A stretch of 36,902 nucleotides of DNA from Desulfuromonadaceae bacterium (GTDB lineage: Bacteria; Desulfobacterota; Desulfuromonadia; Geobacterales; Pseudopelobacteraceae). Below are positions 1-8,567 of the stretch, piece after piece (positions within the stretch are counted from its first letter, which is position 1; each line of letters begins with the position of its first letter). Position numbers and translations under genes: made by a program. The stretch covers positions 1-36,902 of the forward strand of contig JAQTXD010000029.1 in assembly GCA_028688955.1 (NCBI GenBank), written 5' to 3'. The notes under the pieces were generated by a model. It searched no databases, had not been told where the DNA came from, and saw nothing but the letters and a program-made list of their open reading frames with translations.

Positions 1-686
1 TTCCGTTCTCCTGCACCGGTAAAAGCCCCTTTTTCTGACCCGAACAGCTCACTTTCCAGAAGATCACGAGGTATTGCAGCGCAGTTGATTGCAATAAACG
101 GTTTTCCGAGGCGACCGGCATTGTAGTGGACAGCCCGTGCGACCAGTTCCTTGCCGGTGCCGGATTCCCCCTGGATCAGGATTGTAACATCGCTGACAGC
201 AACTTTCCCGATGGTTTTATACACCTCCTGCATGGCGGATGAATTACCAACGATGTTCTTTTCGACCTGATAGCGATCTTTCAGTTCCTGCTTGAGAGTA
301 ACAACCTGCCCGGCAATGTCGCGTGCCCGTGCGACTTTTTCGATAATGGCGTCAATGACATCAAGATCAAACGGCTTGGTGATGTAGTCATATGCCCCCC
401 GTTTCATCGCTTCAACGGCGTTCTTCATGCTGGCTTCGGCGGTCATGATGACTACCAGGAGGTCACTGTTCCGTTCACGAATCTTATCAAGAAGGTCCAG
501 TCCGGTAATGCCGGGCATCTTGATGTCAAGGATGGCCAGGTCATAGCAGTTGTCTTTTATAAGTTCCAAGGCGTGACGGCCATCATGTGCCAGGTCGACA
601 CTGAACCCCTTTTGTTTGAGAGCCTTTGAAAGTACCCAACGGATACTTTCCTCATCATCGGCGACCAGAATTCTGTTAAGTGGCAT
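1..686 (-). CDS. NtrC-type sigma-54-dependent response regulator (C-terminus beyond the window)
   Basis: Partial gene; the reading frame runs off the left edge with about 228 codons visible. The protein starts [14 protein letters not shown] and has a receiver domain at residues 4-115 with acidic residues D10/D11, phosphoacceptor D54 in ILDIKMPG and the conserved lysine in YITKPF. The AAA+ sigma-54 interaction domain follows, with Walker A GESGTGKE near residue 175 and an intact GAFTGA loop at the very edge, so it should activate sigma-54 RNA polymerase. The ATG is preceded by GAGGT at a 6-nt spacing. It lies 19 nt downstream of the NtrB-type kinase, its likely partner. The DNA-binding HTH is outside the window. 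NtrC for nitrogen control is the natural guess from the dusB-ntrB-ntrC order, but the signal cannot be read from this piece. Confidence 0.93.
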   Translation of the reverse strand, partial: MPLNRILVADDEESIRWVLSKALKQKGFSVDLAHDGRHALELIKDNCYDLAILDIKMPGITGLDLLDKIRERNSDLLVVIMTAEASMKNAVEAMKRGAYDYITKPFDLDVIDAIIEKVARARDIAGQVVTLKQELKDRYQVEKNIVGNSSAMQEVYKTIGKVAVSDVTILIQGESGTGKELVARAVHYNAGRLGKPFIAINCAAIPRDLLESELFGSEKGAFTGAGER

Positions 687-705
687 AGTGGACCTCAGTG
701 TTAGT

Positions 706-1827
706 TTATCGTACCAATGGCAGTAATACCGTGAATTTAGTTCCATGCCCAGAGTCTGATTCGGCCTTGATCATGCCGCGATGTTCTGAGACGATTTTGT
801 GACATATTGTCAGCCCCAGTCCGGTCCCGGTCGACTTTGTACTGAAAAACGGTGTCCAGATATTTTCCAGATCCTCCGGGGGGATGCCGGGGCCGTCGTC
901 AGCAACTTCAATGACGACCATTCGAGAGTGCCGCTCATTCTGGGCCATACGATAATCGGAAAGCACCCTGCTTGTCACTGTCAGACGACCGTCCTGTCCC
1001 ATGGCGTCAATGGCGTTACAAATCAGATTCAGAAACAGTCGGGTCAGCAACTCTTCGTCCGCCATTATCTCAGGGATACTGGGGTCAAGATGCTTGATAA
1101 ACAGGATATCCCTGTCTGCGACGGCCTGGTTCTGCAACAGCAGGATATCACCGAGAATCTTGTGAAGATTGACCGGGGCGAGCTTCAGAGACCGTGGCGA
1201 AGCCAGTTCCAGCAACTCGCGTATGATATGGTCGATGCGTTCCGTTTCACGGATCATGACCCGCGTATATTCGAGCATTTCGCTTTCAGGCTCAAATTCC
1301 CGCTCCAGCAATTGGGCAGCACCTTTGATTCCCCCCAAAGGATTTTTGATCTCGTGAGCCAGTCCTGCAGCGAGGGTTCCGAGCGTGGAAAGGCGGTCAA
1401 CCTGGCGTACCGCCGCTTCCAGTTCACGAATGTAGGTAATGTCTTTCAACGTCAAAATTGCGCCGATATTTTCGCCGCTCCCTTCAAGCAGGGGATAACA
1501 GGTAACGGCAACCGGTGTGATTCTGCCCGTGGAGCGGACCACGACATTCTCATGATCCGAGATAGTGATACCGGTACGTAATGTTTTCGCCAGCATTTCG
1601 ATCAGAGTCGTTTCAAGCGAAAACAACTTGTCAAATGCTGCTCCCTGGGCCTGCTTCTGCGAAAACCCGGTGATTTCCTGGGCTGCCGGGTTGCACAGGG
1701 TTATCCGGCCGTCACTTGCGACAACGATAACGCCGTCACCGACACTGTCGATGACGGTGGCGTAATAGTCATCACGTATTTTCTGTCGCTGTTCACTCGG
1801 CATAGTAATCGGGAGCGTGGTGTGCAT
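706..1827 (-). CDS. NtrB-type PAS histidine kinase
   Basis: A 373-residue soluble sensor kinase with no membrane segment. A PAS domain spans roughly residues 22-130 (SVGDGVIVV...[10 protein letters not shown]). The HisKA helix has the phosphorylated H158 in [13 protein letters not shown], a match to the NtrB H-box. The HATPase domain has N-box [11 protein letters not shown]1 ADDGPGIPP and G2 [12 protein letters not shown]. It should phosphorylate the regulator encoded 19 nt downstream. The start is uncertain: ATG at 1827 overlaps dusB by 35 nt, while ATG at 1803 (MPSEQRQK) overlaps by 11 nt; neither has a strong ribosome site, so translational coupling to dusB is likely. Family assignment is firm. 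The exact input (nitrogen status through PII or something else) is inferred only from gene order. Confidence 0.9.
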   Translation of the reverse strand: MHTTLPITMPSEQRQKIRDDYYATVIDSVGDGVIVVASDGRITLCNPAAQEITGFSQKQAQGAAFDKLFSLETTLIEMLAKTLRTGITISDHENVVVRSTGRITPVAVTCYPLLEGSGENIGAILTLKDITYIRELEAAVRQVDRLSTLGTLAAGLAHEIKNPLGGIKGAAQLLEREFEPESEMLEYTRVMIRETERIDHIIRELLELASPRSLKLAPVNLHKILGDILLLQNQAVADRDILFIKHLDPSIPEIMADEELLTRLFLNLICNAIDAMGQDGRLTVTSRVLSDYRMAQNERHSRMVVIEVADDGPGIPPEDLENIWTPFFSTKSTGTGLGLTICHKIVSEHRGMIKAESDSGHGTKFTVLLPLVR

Positions 1828-2797
1828 CGTCGGATACGCTCCGTATCCGATCTGTCAGTGTGTGAATATCTGCAAGTGATTGTGCCGAATTGGCAGTACG
1901 GCGAATTTCGGATGCCCCGGCAAACCCTTTGGCATACCACCCAATATGCTTCTTGATCTCCCGAACCGCAATTGCCTCACCACGTTCCTCAATAAAAAGG
2001 TCAAGGTGCCTTTCAATGGTCTCAGCCCGCTCTGCGGTCCGTACCGGAGCATAGCTGCCGGAATTTCCCAGCTCCTGCACCTGTCTGAATATCCAGGGGG
2101 TGCCAAGCGCACCACGGGCAATCATAACCCCGTCACATCCGGTTTCGCGAAGCATGCGCAGGCAATCTTCGGGAGTAAACAGGTCGCCGCTTCCGAGCAC
2201 GGGGATCGAAAGAGCCGCTTTCAATTCCGCCAGCTGGCCCCAGTCCGCCTGGCCGGAAAACATGAGACTGCGGCTGCGGGGGTGGAGAGTAACGGCATCA
2301 CACCCCTCGGCTTCGGCAATATGCCCGACTTCCTGGAAATTGTTGTCTCCGCAGTGCCATCCGGAACGGATTTTTATTGTCAATGGCAGAGTCGTTGCGG
2401 TGCGTACTGCGCGGACAATGGCGGCAATCTTGCGAGGGTCCTGCAGGAGTGCGCTGCCTGCACCGGTCCCAACGACTTTGCGCACCGGGCAGCCCATATT
2501 GATGTCAAGAAGGTCGCCGTATCCCTCTACCATACGCGCCGCCTCGGCCAGGTCAGCAGGCCTGTCACCGAAAAGCTGGATGCCGAGCGGGCGATCATTG
2601 GACGAGCTTTTAAGGAGTGCCACCGTTTTTGCACCTTCGCGAACTAAACCATTGACACTGACCATCTCAGTGTACGCGAAGGCCGCCCCTTCCTGACGAC
2701 AGATCAGGCGAAACGGTAGGTTTGTAATTCCCGCGAGAGGGGCGAGCACGACATTGTGCCGGAGAACGAGAGAGCCAATTGTTAATGGTTTTAGCAT
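1793..2797 (-). CDS. dusB: tRNA-dihydrouridine synthase (DusB/NifR3 family)
   Basis: Reduces uridine to dihydrouridine in the tRNA D-loop using FMN and NAD(P)H. The frame has the family signature APLAGITNLPFR near the N-terminus, the catalytic cysteine in DINMGCPVRKV (C103 counted from ATG 2797), the KIRSGW phosphate/FMN segment and the GDLFTPEDC and MIARGALGTPW segments of the TIM barrel. Length is about 334 residues, normal for the family. A GTG 9 nt further upstream (2806) could also start the protein; neither has a clear Shine-Dalgarno, and ATG was chosen because MLKPLTIGSL matches the usual beginning. It is the first gene of a dusB-ntrB-ntrC set, with overlapping ends. In other bacteria this gene was called nifR3 for the same neighbourhood. 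Confidence 0.95.
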   Translation of the reverse strand: MLKPLTIGSLVLRHNVVLAPLAGITNLPFRLICRQEGAAFAYTEMVSVNGLVREGAKTVALLKSSSNDRPLGIQLFGDRPADLAEAARMVEGYGDLLDINMGCPVRKVVGTGAGSALLQDPRKIAAIVRAVRTATTLPLTIKIRSGWHCGDNNFQEVGHIAEAEGCDAVTLHPRSRSLMFSGQADWGQLAELKAALSIPVLGSGDLFTPEDCLRMLRETGCDGVMIARGALGTPWIFRQVQELGNSGSYAPVRTAERAETIERHLDLFIEERGEAIAVREIKKHIGWYAKGFAGASEIRRTANSAQSLADIHTLTDRIRSVSDDAHHAPDYYAE

Positions 2798-2993
2798 GAT
2801 ACACACTGGGCGATGCGAACCGGACGGGAAAAAACGGTCTTGATCTGCCTAAATTTTGGGCATGATAGCACAGCAGGAATAAATGGCAAGGGCAAAAAAC
2901 GGCGTAAAAAGCAGAATTCTATTGCCAACGGAAGCATTTCCGTTTTTAATACGAGAAACTATTAACTGTTGAACGTTTTAAAGGGAGATCATC

Positions 2994-3410
2994 ATGTTTG
3001 GAATTGGTATGCCGGAAATGATAATAATTCTTGTGATAGCCTTGATCGTTATCGGCCCTCAGAAATTACCTGAACTGGCCAAAACCCTCGGCAAGACACT
3101 TGCCGATTTTAAGAAGGCATCGGAAGGATTCCAGCAATCGGTTCAGGAAGAGGCAAACAAAGCCTCAGAACCGTTCAAGACCCCTGCACCCCAGGTACAG
3201 GACGCTGCGGCAACCGTTGAATCCGTTTCTGTCCATACGGCAGTGGTTGAACCCGCAACACTCCAGACAGCAGTTGCTACCGAAGTACCTCAGGCGGCAG
3301 CAGCGACTGCGCCGGCTGAACCGCTTGCCGCGCCTGCTTCGGGAGCATCCGTATCTCAGGCGGTCAAGGACGTGCCATCAGCCGAAAAGAAAGAAACGCC
3401 GCTCGTGTGA
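2994..3410 (+). CDS. Sec-independent protein translocase subunit TatA/TatB
   Basis: A 138-residue Tat component. The N-terminal membrane segment (about residues 6-22, MIIILVIALIVIGP) is followed by the hinge and amphipathic helix GPQKLPELAKTLGKTLADFKKA that defines the TatA/B family. The rest (about residues 60-138) is a low-complexity Ala/Pro/Val/Glu tail with no fold visible. The GPQKLPELAK segment looks closer to TatB than to E. coli TatA, but TatA and TatB are hard to tell apart in this group, so no symbol is given. Ribosome site GGGAG lies 7 nt before ATG. The gene stands alone, with no tatC next to it, and ends in a strong terminator. Proteins with twin-arginine signals would be its cargo. 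Confidence 0.9.
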   Translation: MFGIGMPEMIIILVIALIVIGPQKLPELAKTLGKTLADFKKASEGFQQSVQEEANKASEPFKTPAPQVQDAAATVESVSVHTAVVEPATLQTAVATEVPQAAAATAPAEPLAAPASGASVSQAVKDVPSAEKKETPLV

Positions 3411-3439
3411 TGACTGGACAACAGCTCCCCCCAAACTGA

Positions 3440-3475
3440 CGAGAGCCGGGGTTTTTCCCGGCTCTCGTTCCTTTT
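3440..3475 (+). terminator. Rho-independent terminator after tatA/B
   Basis: Perfect 11-bp stem CGAGAGCCGGG / CCCGGCTCTCG with a 6-nt loop, followed by a T-rich run. It lies 30 nt after the tatA/B stop and before the convergent hsp20 gene, so it may serve both. Confidence 0.85.
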
Positions 3476-3496
3476 CCAGATAATGCCAACTCACTC

Positions 3497-3943
3497 TTAC
3501 TTTACCTGAATACTGATCTGCTTTGGTTTTGTTTCCTCTTTTTTGGGAAGAGTAATCGTCAATATCCCTTTGTCGCAATTTGCCTCAACCTTCTCCTGAT
3601 CCACCGTTGTCGGCAGACTGAAACTGCGTGAGAACGTGCCAAAATACCGTTCAATACGGTGATAGTTTTCTTTTTTTACTTCGTCCTCATGTTTTCGCTC
3701 GCCTTTAAGGATCAAGGTGCTGTCTTCAATGCGAACATCAATGTCTTTCCGGTCAACATCAGGAAGTTCTGCCTTGATGACGATCGAATCAGCAGTCTCA
3801 TAGATGTCGACCGCCGGCTGCCAGAGACCCTCTTTAATGTCTTCACTGGGCAGATCATGGTTCCAGGAAAGATTGAGGAGCCGGTTCATCTGATCCTGCA
3901 TGGTGCGCAACTCCCGTAACGGACTGTACTTTACAAGTGCCAT
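3497..3943 (-). CDS. Hsp20/alpha-crystallin small heat shock protein
   Basis: A 148-residue ATP-independent holdase chaperone that binds unfolding proteins. The alpha-crystallin domain covers about residues 42-135 (WQPAVDIYETADSIVIKAELPDV to GILTITLPK), including the conserved GILTITLPK strand and the FSRSFSLP segment. The C-terminal anchoring motif I-x-I is present (ISI in KQISIQVK), which other small Hsps use to form oligomers. The N-terminus MALVKYSPLRELRTMQDQMNRLL is typical of the class A/IbpA-like group in deltaproteobacteria. AAGGAGG precedes ATG by 8 nt, so the start is well supported. It is monocistronic, convergent with tatA/B, and has a recognisable promoter upstream. Confidence 0.95.
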   Translation of the reverse strand: MALVKYSPLRELRTMQDQMNRLLNLSWNHDLPSEDIKEGLWQPAVDIYETADSIVIKAELPDVDRKDIDVRIEDSTLILKGERKHEDEVKKENYHRIERYFGTFSRSFSLPTTVDQEKVEANCDKGILTITLPKKEETKPKQISIQVK

Positions 3944-3991
3944 GGCTGTATCCTCCTTACATTTCGGTATAGGCTGCTACCTTACACCAAA

Positions 3992-4019
3992 AACATAATC
4001 ATGATTTATATAATGTCAA
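3992..4019 (-). promoter_or_regulatory. Promoter of the hsp20 gene
   Basis: On the minus strand TTGACA (4019-4014) is followed after 16 nt by TATGTT (3997-3992), about 50 nt before the hsp20 start. This fits a sigma-70-type promoter. The CTTGACA -35 also resembles the sigma-32 -35, but a clear CCCCAT -10 is absent. Confidence 0.5.
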
Positions 4020-4040
4020 GTCCCTGCACGGGATGCGACT

Positions 4041-4802
4041 CTAACCGCAGGTCTGCTGCAGGAACTCGAGACTTCTGAATTTTCTTGACGTGTGAGTTGC
4101 AAGTGACTCGTCCAGCAGAATACCGGCCATCTGCAGCGAATCCAAATCAAAGGCAACCTGTCCGAAGCGACTGGTAGTGAGGCAGGAATCCAGTTTTTGC
4201 AGTGAGTCCAATGACATCAGGCGACCGGTGGCAGCACAGAAACGACATGCAAGTTCTCCCCCCGGTTGTATCAGTGCACCACGGGCATCGAACCCGGAAC
4301 CGCAACGACTGCAGTCATGCAGAGAAGGCCGGTAGCCAAGGATATTAAGCAGATTAATCTCAAACATTCGCCGGTCGGCGTTGAGGCCGGAATGATGAGG
4401 AACGGGATGATCGCCGCCTTTCAGACTGGAATCCAGACGTTCCAGATAGGAGGCCAGCAGTCTATAGAGCCGTGGTATCGGATGCCCTTCCGGCGTGAGG
4501 GACTCAATCAGTTCACAGGCATACAGCCCATGGGCAATGGCACAGAGCTCGCCCCTGATTCCGGGATAGAGGGTGATGACATCAGCGCTGCGCAGAGAGG
4601 AGAGACCCTCTTTGTGGGCAAGCTGGAGATTGATGCGGGCAAATGGTTCCAGTGCAGGACCGAATCGTTTGCGGCTGTTGCGTGCCCCTCGGGCAAACCC
4701 CTTCAAACGGCCATGCTCAAGCGTGAACAACGATACGATCCGGTCGCTTTCACCATAGTCGGAGTTTGAGAGTACAAAAGCCTGTAGCTTTTCCAGATGC
4801 AT
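4041..4802 (-). CDS. recO: DNA repair protein RecO
   Basis: RecO loads RecA onto SSB-coated single-stranded DNA together with RecR. The N-terminal OB-fold begins MHLEKLQAFVLSNSDYGESDRIVSLFT, a clear family match, followed by GRLKGFARGARNSRKRFGPALEPF. The helical C-terminal domain carries a zinc-ribbon type CSRCG...CRFC motif. About 253 residues, the normal length. A longer frame reaches 4889, but its first 29 residues do not resemble RecO and it would cross into the mutS2 control region; the ATG at 4802 has GGAGG 12 nt upstream and is preferred. It is divergent from mutS2, about 100 nt away, giving a small recombination/repair locus. Confidence 0.93.
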   Translation of the reverse strand: MHLEKLQAFVLSNSDYGESDRIVSLFTLEHGRLKGFARGARNSRKRFGPALEPFARINLQLAHKEGLSSLRSADVITLYPGIRGELCAIAHGLYACELIESLTPEGHPIPRLYRLLASYLERLDSSLKGGDHPVPHHSGLNADRRMFEINLLNILGYRPSLHDCSRCGSGFDARGALIQPGGELACRFCAATGRLMSLDSLQKLDSCLTTSRFGQVAFDLDSLQMAGILLDESLATHTSRKFRSLEFLQQTCG

Positions 4803-4900
4803 GGGAGTCTCTGATCCTCCACTTGAGAATGTGGCACCGAACCACAAAACTATGATACACTTTTCTTCAGTAAACTCCTTATAACACACAGGTTCCCCAC

Positions 4901-7276
4901 ATGATAGCTTCTGAAACGCTTGCCCGGCTCGAATTTACCACACTTCTTGCTGAAATTTCCCGACATGCACATAGTCCCTGCACTAATGAGCGCATCAGCA
5001 ACATCCGCCCCGGCTCCAATCTTCATGAGATCAGAACAATAGCCGGGAGGATTACTGAAATCCGTGCTCTTGATCGGTCCGGAATCTCGCTTGCACTGGG
5101 CCACTTTGATGATATCCGGCCATATCTCGAACTTCTGAGGCCGGTCGGAGCGATTCTTGCCCCGCTCGAACTGCTGTTGTTCATACCGGTGCTGCGGCTG
5201 TATACCGCACTGTCTCGCCAATGTGTACACCGGGATGATATGCCGCTATTGAAATCAATTGAGCCGCAGTTGCGCGGATTTGCCGATATTCTCGAACCGC
5301 TTGTCGCATCCATTGACAGTGACGGCAGTATTATGGATTCCGCCTCGACGCTGCTCAAGGAGACCCGCCGTGCCAAGCGGACTCTGGCAGGTCGAATCCG
5401 GAGAAAAATCGAGGAAATTATCCGGGACAGCGGCATCGAAAAATTTCTCCAGGATGATTTTATCACGCAGCGTTCCGGCCGCTGGGTTATTCCGGTGCGT
5501 ATGGATTCCAAAGGCATGGTAAAAGGGGTCGTGCACGATGTTTCCTCTTCGGGCGAAACTGCCTTTATGGAACCGCTGGAGATCATTCCATTTGTCAATG
5601 AACTGGAAAATCTGGCTGCAGAAGAAAAGGCTGAAGAGATTCGCATTCTGCGCCAACTGTCTGCCTGGCTACGCGAAGATGCAGATCAGATTGCTGCCTG
5701 TTTTGAAACGCTGCTTGAGATTGACCTGTTGAACAGTGTGGCCCGTTTTGCGATTGAATTTGACCTTGAGCCTGCCACGATAAATGAACAGGGTGAACTG
5801 CGCTTGTTTGAAGCCCGTCACCCATTGCTGCTGCTGATGCAAAAACGGGGGAGACTCAAAGCTGTGGAGCCACTCGGCCTGGCGTTAGGTGGTCCTGCCG
5901 CAGAGTCGGCGTCAGTCATGGTGATTACCGGTCCCAATGCCGGCGGGAAAACGATCGCTCTCAAGACGGCCGGGATGCTTGTCCTTATGGCACTCTGCGG
6001 TCTACCGGTGCCGGCATCCCCGCGCTCTACGTTCCCGTTTCTGAACGCGCTGCTGGTTGATATTGGTGATGAACAGTCCATCGAGCAGAGTCATTCTACG
6101 TTCTCTGCCCATGCTGCCCGGGTTTCGGAGATACTCCGGCAGAGCGGAGCGCGTACACTGGTGCTGCTGGATGAACTGGGAGCCGGCACCGAACCGTTGC
6201 AGGGAGCGGCAATCGCCTGCGGTGTTCTCCATGAGCTGCAACTGCAGGGATGCATGGTAATTGCGACTACGCATCTGAGCGATATTATCGGCTTTGTCCA
6301 CCAGTCGCCACGGATGATCAACGCCGGAATGGAGTTTGATGATGCCAGCTTTACTCCGCTGTACCGCTTGATAGTTGGTGAACCGGGGCAATCCCACGCC
6401 GTGGAAATCGCCCGCCGTTTTGGCATGCCGGAGCGGGTAATCTCGTTTGCCCGTCAGATGCTCGGCAATGCCGGCAGTGAGTTTGCCGGATTATTGACAG
6501 AACTGCGCCAGAAGAGGAAAGATTTCGAGGATCTTCGCGCGGCTCTTGCCGCACGTGAGCAATCGCTTGACCGCCGGAGCGCAGATCTTGATGCCCGGGC
6601 TGATGAAGTCTTGCGGATTCGTAAAGAAGCTGCTGAAAAGGGATGGAATGATGCCAAAGAGCTTATTTCAGCCACGAGGCGGCGTACGAATGCACTGCTG
6701 GACGAGATGAAACGGGAGAAGCGGAGCGGCATTGTCGATGAGTTGCGTCAGGCGGAAACGGAACTTATTGCGCAGCTCCAACCCCGGAGTGCCATGCCGC
6801 AGCGGCGTGCGCTGAAATCGGTTAATCCGGGTGACACGGTCCATATCGCTTCACTGGGGTATGACGGCATAGTACTGTCGCTTGATGGCCGTCAGGCCAA
6901 GGCGCGCGTCAGGGTCGGACGTATGGAGTTGGATGTGGCGGTGTCCGATCTGTACGTTCCACAGGGAGCGTCCGGGAAGAGCGGGAATAAACAGCCGGCC
7001 GCGCCATGGAAAACCAATATCGGTGAGAGTGAACAGCGTGAGATCAAGCTGATCGGCATGAGGGTGGAAGAAGCCTTGTCGGAGCTGGAGCCGTTCATCA
7101 ATCACGCTGCTGCTGCCGGTTTGCGGGAAGTGAGGATAATCCACGGGATCGGCACCGGTCGGCTGCGGGATGCAGTACGGGGAGAGCTTGAGCGATACCC
7201 GCTTGTGGAGGGGTTCCGGTCAGGAGAACCGCATGAAGGGCGAGATGGTGCTACGGTGGTAACCCTCTGTATTTAA
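4901..7276 (+). CDS. mutS2: MutS2 family ATPase/endonuclease
   Basis: A 791-residue MutS paralogue linked to branched DNA processing and, in some bacteria, to rescue of collided ribosomes. The core has RRSGRWVIPVR-like and SSSGETAFMEP segments, a Walker A GPNAGGKT at about residues 344-351 and a Walker B LVLLDELGAGTEP near residue 420. A charged coiled-coil (about 530-620) leads to a KOW-like region and a C-terminal Smr nuclease domain with IHGIGTGRLRDAV and the final GRDGATVV. The length matches the family and all domains are present. No strong Shine-Dalgarno precedes ATG 4901, but the N-terminus ETLARLEFTTLLAEIS aligns with typical MutS2 starts. Divergent from recO and followed by a terminator. 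Confidence 0.95.
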   Translation: MIASETLARLEFTTLLAEISRHAHSPCTNERISNIRPGSNLHEIRTIAGRITEIRALDRSGISLALGHFDDIRPYLELLRPVGAILAPLELLLFIPVLRLYTALSRQCVHRDDMPLLKSIEPQLRGFADILEPLVASIDSDGSIMDSASTLLKETRRAKRTLAGRIRRKIEEIIRDSGIEKFLQDDFITQRSGRWVIPVRMDSKGMVKGVVHDVSSSGETAFMEPLEIIPFVNELENLAAEEKAEEIRILRQLSAWLREDADQIAACFETLLEIDLLNSVARFAIEFDLEPATINEQGELRLFEARHPLLLLMQKRGRLKAVEPLGLALGGPAAESASVMVITGPNAGGKTIALKTAGMLVLMALCGLPVPASPRSTFPFLNALLVDIGDEQSIEQSHSTFSAHAARVSEILRQSGARTLVLLDELGAGTEPLQGAAIACGVLHELQLQGCMVIATTHLSDIIGFVHQSPRMINAGMEFDDASFTPLYRLIVGEPGQSHAVEIARRFGMPERVISFARQMLGNAGSEFAGLLTELRQKRKDFEDLRAALAAREQSLDRRSADLDARADEVLRIRKEAAEKGWNDAKELISATRRRTNALLDEMKREKRSGIVDELRQAETELIAQLQPRSAMPQRRALKSVNPGDTVHIASLGYDGIVLSLDGRQAKARVRVGRMELDVAVSDLYVPQGASGKSGNKQPAAPWKTNIGESEQREIKLIGMRVEEALSELEPFINHAAAAGLREVRIIHGIGTGRLRDAVRGELERYPLVEGFRSGEPHEGRDGATVVTLCI

Positions 7277-7301
7277 TTAAAATAGGTGCATGCAAAAAAT
7301 T

Positions 7302-7327
7302 CCCGTACAGATTGTCGGGTTTTTTTA
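7302..7327 (+). terminator. Terminator after mutS2
   Basis: Stem CCCG-(T)-ACA / TGT-CGGG with a 3-nt loop, followed by eight T. It lies 26 nt after the mutS2 stop. Confidence 0.7.
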
Positions 7328-7401
7328 CAGATGCAGCTTTTTGAGTATTTCAGAAGCGGCACGATTTATTTAAATGTAATAATATAAGACTGTTATGTGA
7401 T

Positions 7402-7417
7402 TGGCACACAATAAGCA
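7402..7417 (+). promoter_or_regulatory. Candidate sigma-54 (-24/-12) promoter of the first PEP-CTERM gene
   Basis: TGGCACACAATAAGCA matches the sigma-54 pattern GG-N10-GC with a perfect -24 half (TGGCAC); the -12 half is AAGC instead of TTGC. It ends 50 nt before the ATG at 7467. A very similar element, TGGCAC-N5-AAGC, precedes the PEP-CTERM gene ending at 19032. Confidence 0.5.
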
Positions 7418-7466
7418 GATGTTTGTATGAAACTGATTACAAGCCTGTTTATTGAGGAGGCTGACC

Positions 7467-8291
7467 ATGAGAACGTTAAAAATTGCATTCGCCGCAAAAA
7501 TAGCAGTTGCTGCATTTATTCTGGCCGCTGCGACTTTGCTTGGTTCCGGGAGTGCCTACGCGACACCATACGGAACTGAAATAACCAAGTACGATGGTCT
7601 CGCACCGAACGGACTTGGTGCGGCCAAGGAAGACAACGAAGCGGAAAGTGGCATGGTGCAGAGCCAGGTATGGGATCTTGAGGGTTTCTTCCTGAAAAAC
7701 AAGGCGCTTACCATCGCCGGCGGGTACAACTTCTACACCGGGCAAGAGGGAATGGCGGCGGGCGATATCTTTATCGATATCAACGGTGATGCCGTGTATG
7801 CACCTAATTTAATCCCCAATTATAACTACAACCCGGGTTACAAAAATGTCAGCAATAGCAACTTTAAATATGACTACGTGCTTGATGTTAACTGGGGCAA
7901 TGGGACATTTGATCTTGTAAAACTCACCGACAGTTCACTTGTCCAAGATACCGAGTATGGAGCGCAATACAACAAAGCCTCAAATCCGTGGCTGTATGTT
8001 TCAGGTGGGTCCGTTATTTCAACGGGTAGTTTCAATACCTATGGTAAGGTTTCTAAGGATGATACCGGTTTCTCCGGATGGGGCACGGACAACAGGCATT
8101 TTGTTGCAACCTTTGACATCAGCCCCATCGATCTCAGCAATGGCGCGCTGTTCCACAACACCATGCAGTGCGGAAACGACAACCTGATCGGCCAGTCTGC
8201 TCCGGTTCCAGAGCCCGGTTCGATGGTTCTGCTTGGGCTCGGAGTCTTCAGTCTGGCAGTTTATGGAAAACGCCGTATCAACCGTGACTAA
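7467..8291 (+). CDS. PEP-CTERM sorting-domain exported protein
   Basis: A 274-residue secreted protein of unknown function. An N-terminal signal peptide (residues about 1-32, ending GSAYA) is followed by an Asn/Gly/Tyr-rich extracellular region without a recognised domain. At the C-terminus is the PEP-CTERM sorting signal: VPEPGSMVLLGLG, a hydrophobic helix and the basic tail GKRRINRD. In known systems this signal is cleaved by an exosortase during export to the surface or matrix. The ATG at 7467 has GAGGAGG 6 nt upstream; a TTG at 7452 lies at that ribosome site and is not used. Monocistronic, with a sigma-54-like element upstream and a long hairpin downstream. No exosortase gene is in the window. 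Confidence 0.88.
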   Translation: MRTLKIAFAAKIAVAAFILAAATLLGSGSAYATPYGTEITKYDGLAPNGLGAAKEDNEAESGMVQSQVWDLEGFFLKNKALTIAGGYNFYTGQEGMAAGDIFIDINGDAVYAPNLIPNYNYNPGYKNVSNSNFKYDYVLDVNWGNGTFDLVKLTDSSLVQDTEYGAQYNKASNPWLYVSGGSVISTGSFNTYGKVSKDDTGFSGWGTDNRHFVATFDISPIDLSNGALFHNTMQCGNDNLIGQSAPVPEPGSMVLLGLGVFSLAVYGKRRINRD

Positions 8292-8321
8292 CACACGCAC
8301 TTGATTGAATTACCAGAGCTT

Positions 8322-8361
8322 AACGAGGAAAGGCGCTGCAGATGCAGCGCCTTTCCTCGTT
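8322..8361 (+). terminator. Long hairpin after the first PEP-CTERM gene
   Basis: AACGAGGAAAGGCGCTGC pairs perfectly with GCAGCGCCTTTCCTCGTT around a 4-nt loop (18 bp). There is no long T tract, so it may be a terminator or an mRNA-stabilising end. The AAAGGCG/CGCCTTT core recurs after other PEP-CTERM genes here. From this hairpin to 8567 no gene is seen. Confidence 0.6.
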
Positions 8362-8567
8362 GTGAGACACTTCTGCTGCACATGAATAATCCTGAAGAAT
8401 GCAGTTCTCAATAACACAGCGCAATGGAGCAACTGAGAAATCAAAGCGTTACATGAGACACACCGCTCGCAAAAAAAGGTGAGGCTCAAAAAAAATTATC
8501 AAGAAGATTATGCTCTGATTTTACTCCGCTGCTCCGTGTTTCAAATGCGTATCCCGGGATACTCTGT

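Noticed and set aside
799..1581. 260-codon plus-strand frame inside the kinase gene
   Set aside because: Antisense shadow of the NtrB-type kinase; no ribosome site or family match.
1880..2647. 255-codon plus-strand frame inside dusB
   Set aside because: Antisense shadow of a clear dusB gene.
2927..2947. AACGGAA/TTCCGTT hairpin with T run upstream of tatA/B
   Set aside because: Short 7-bp stem with no gene ending before it on the plus strand; could be a leader element but evidence is too thin.
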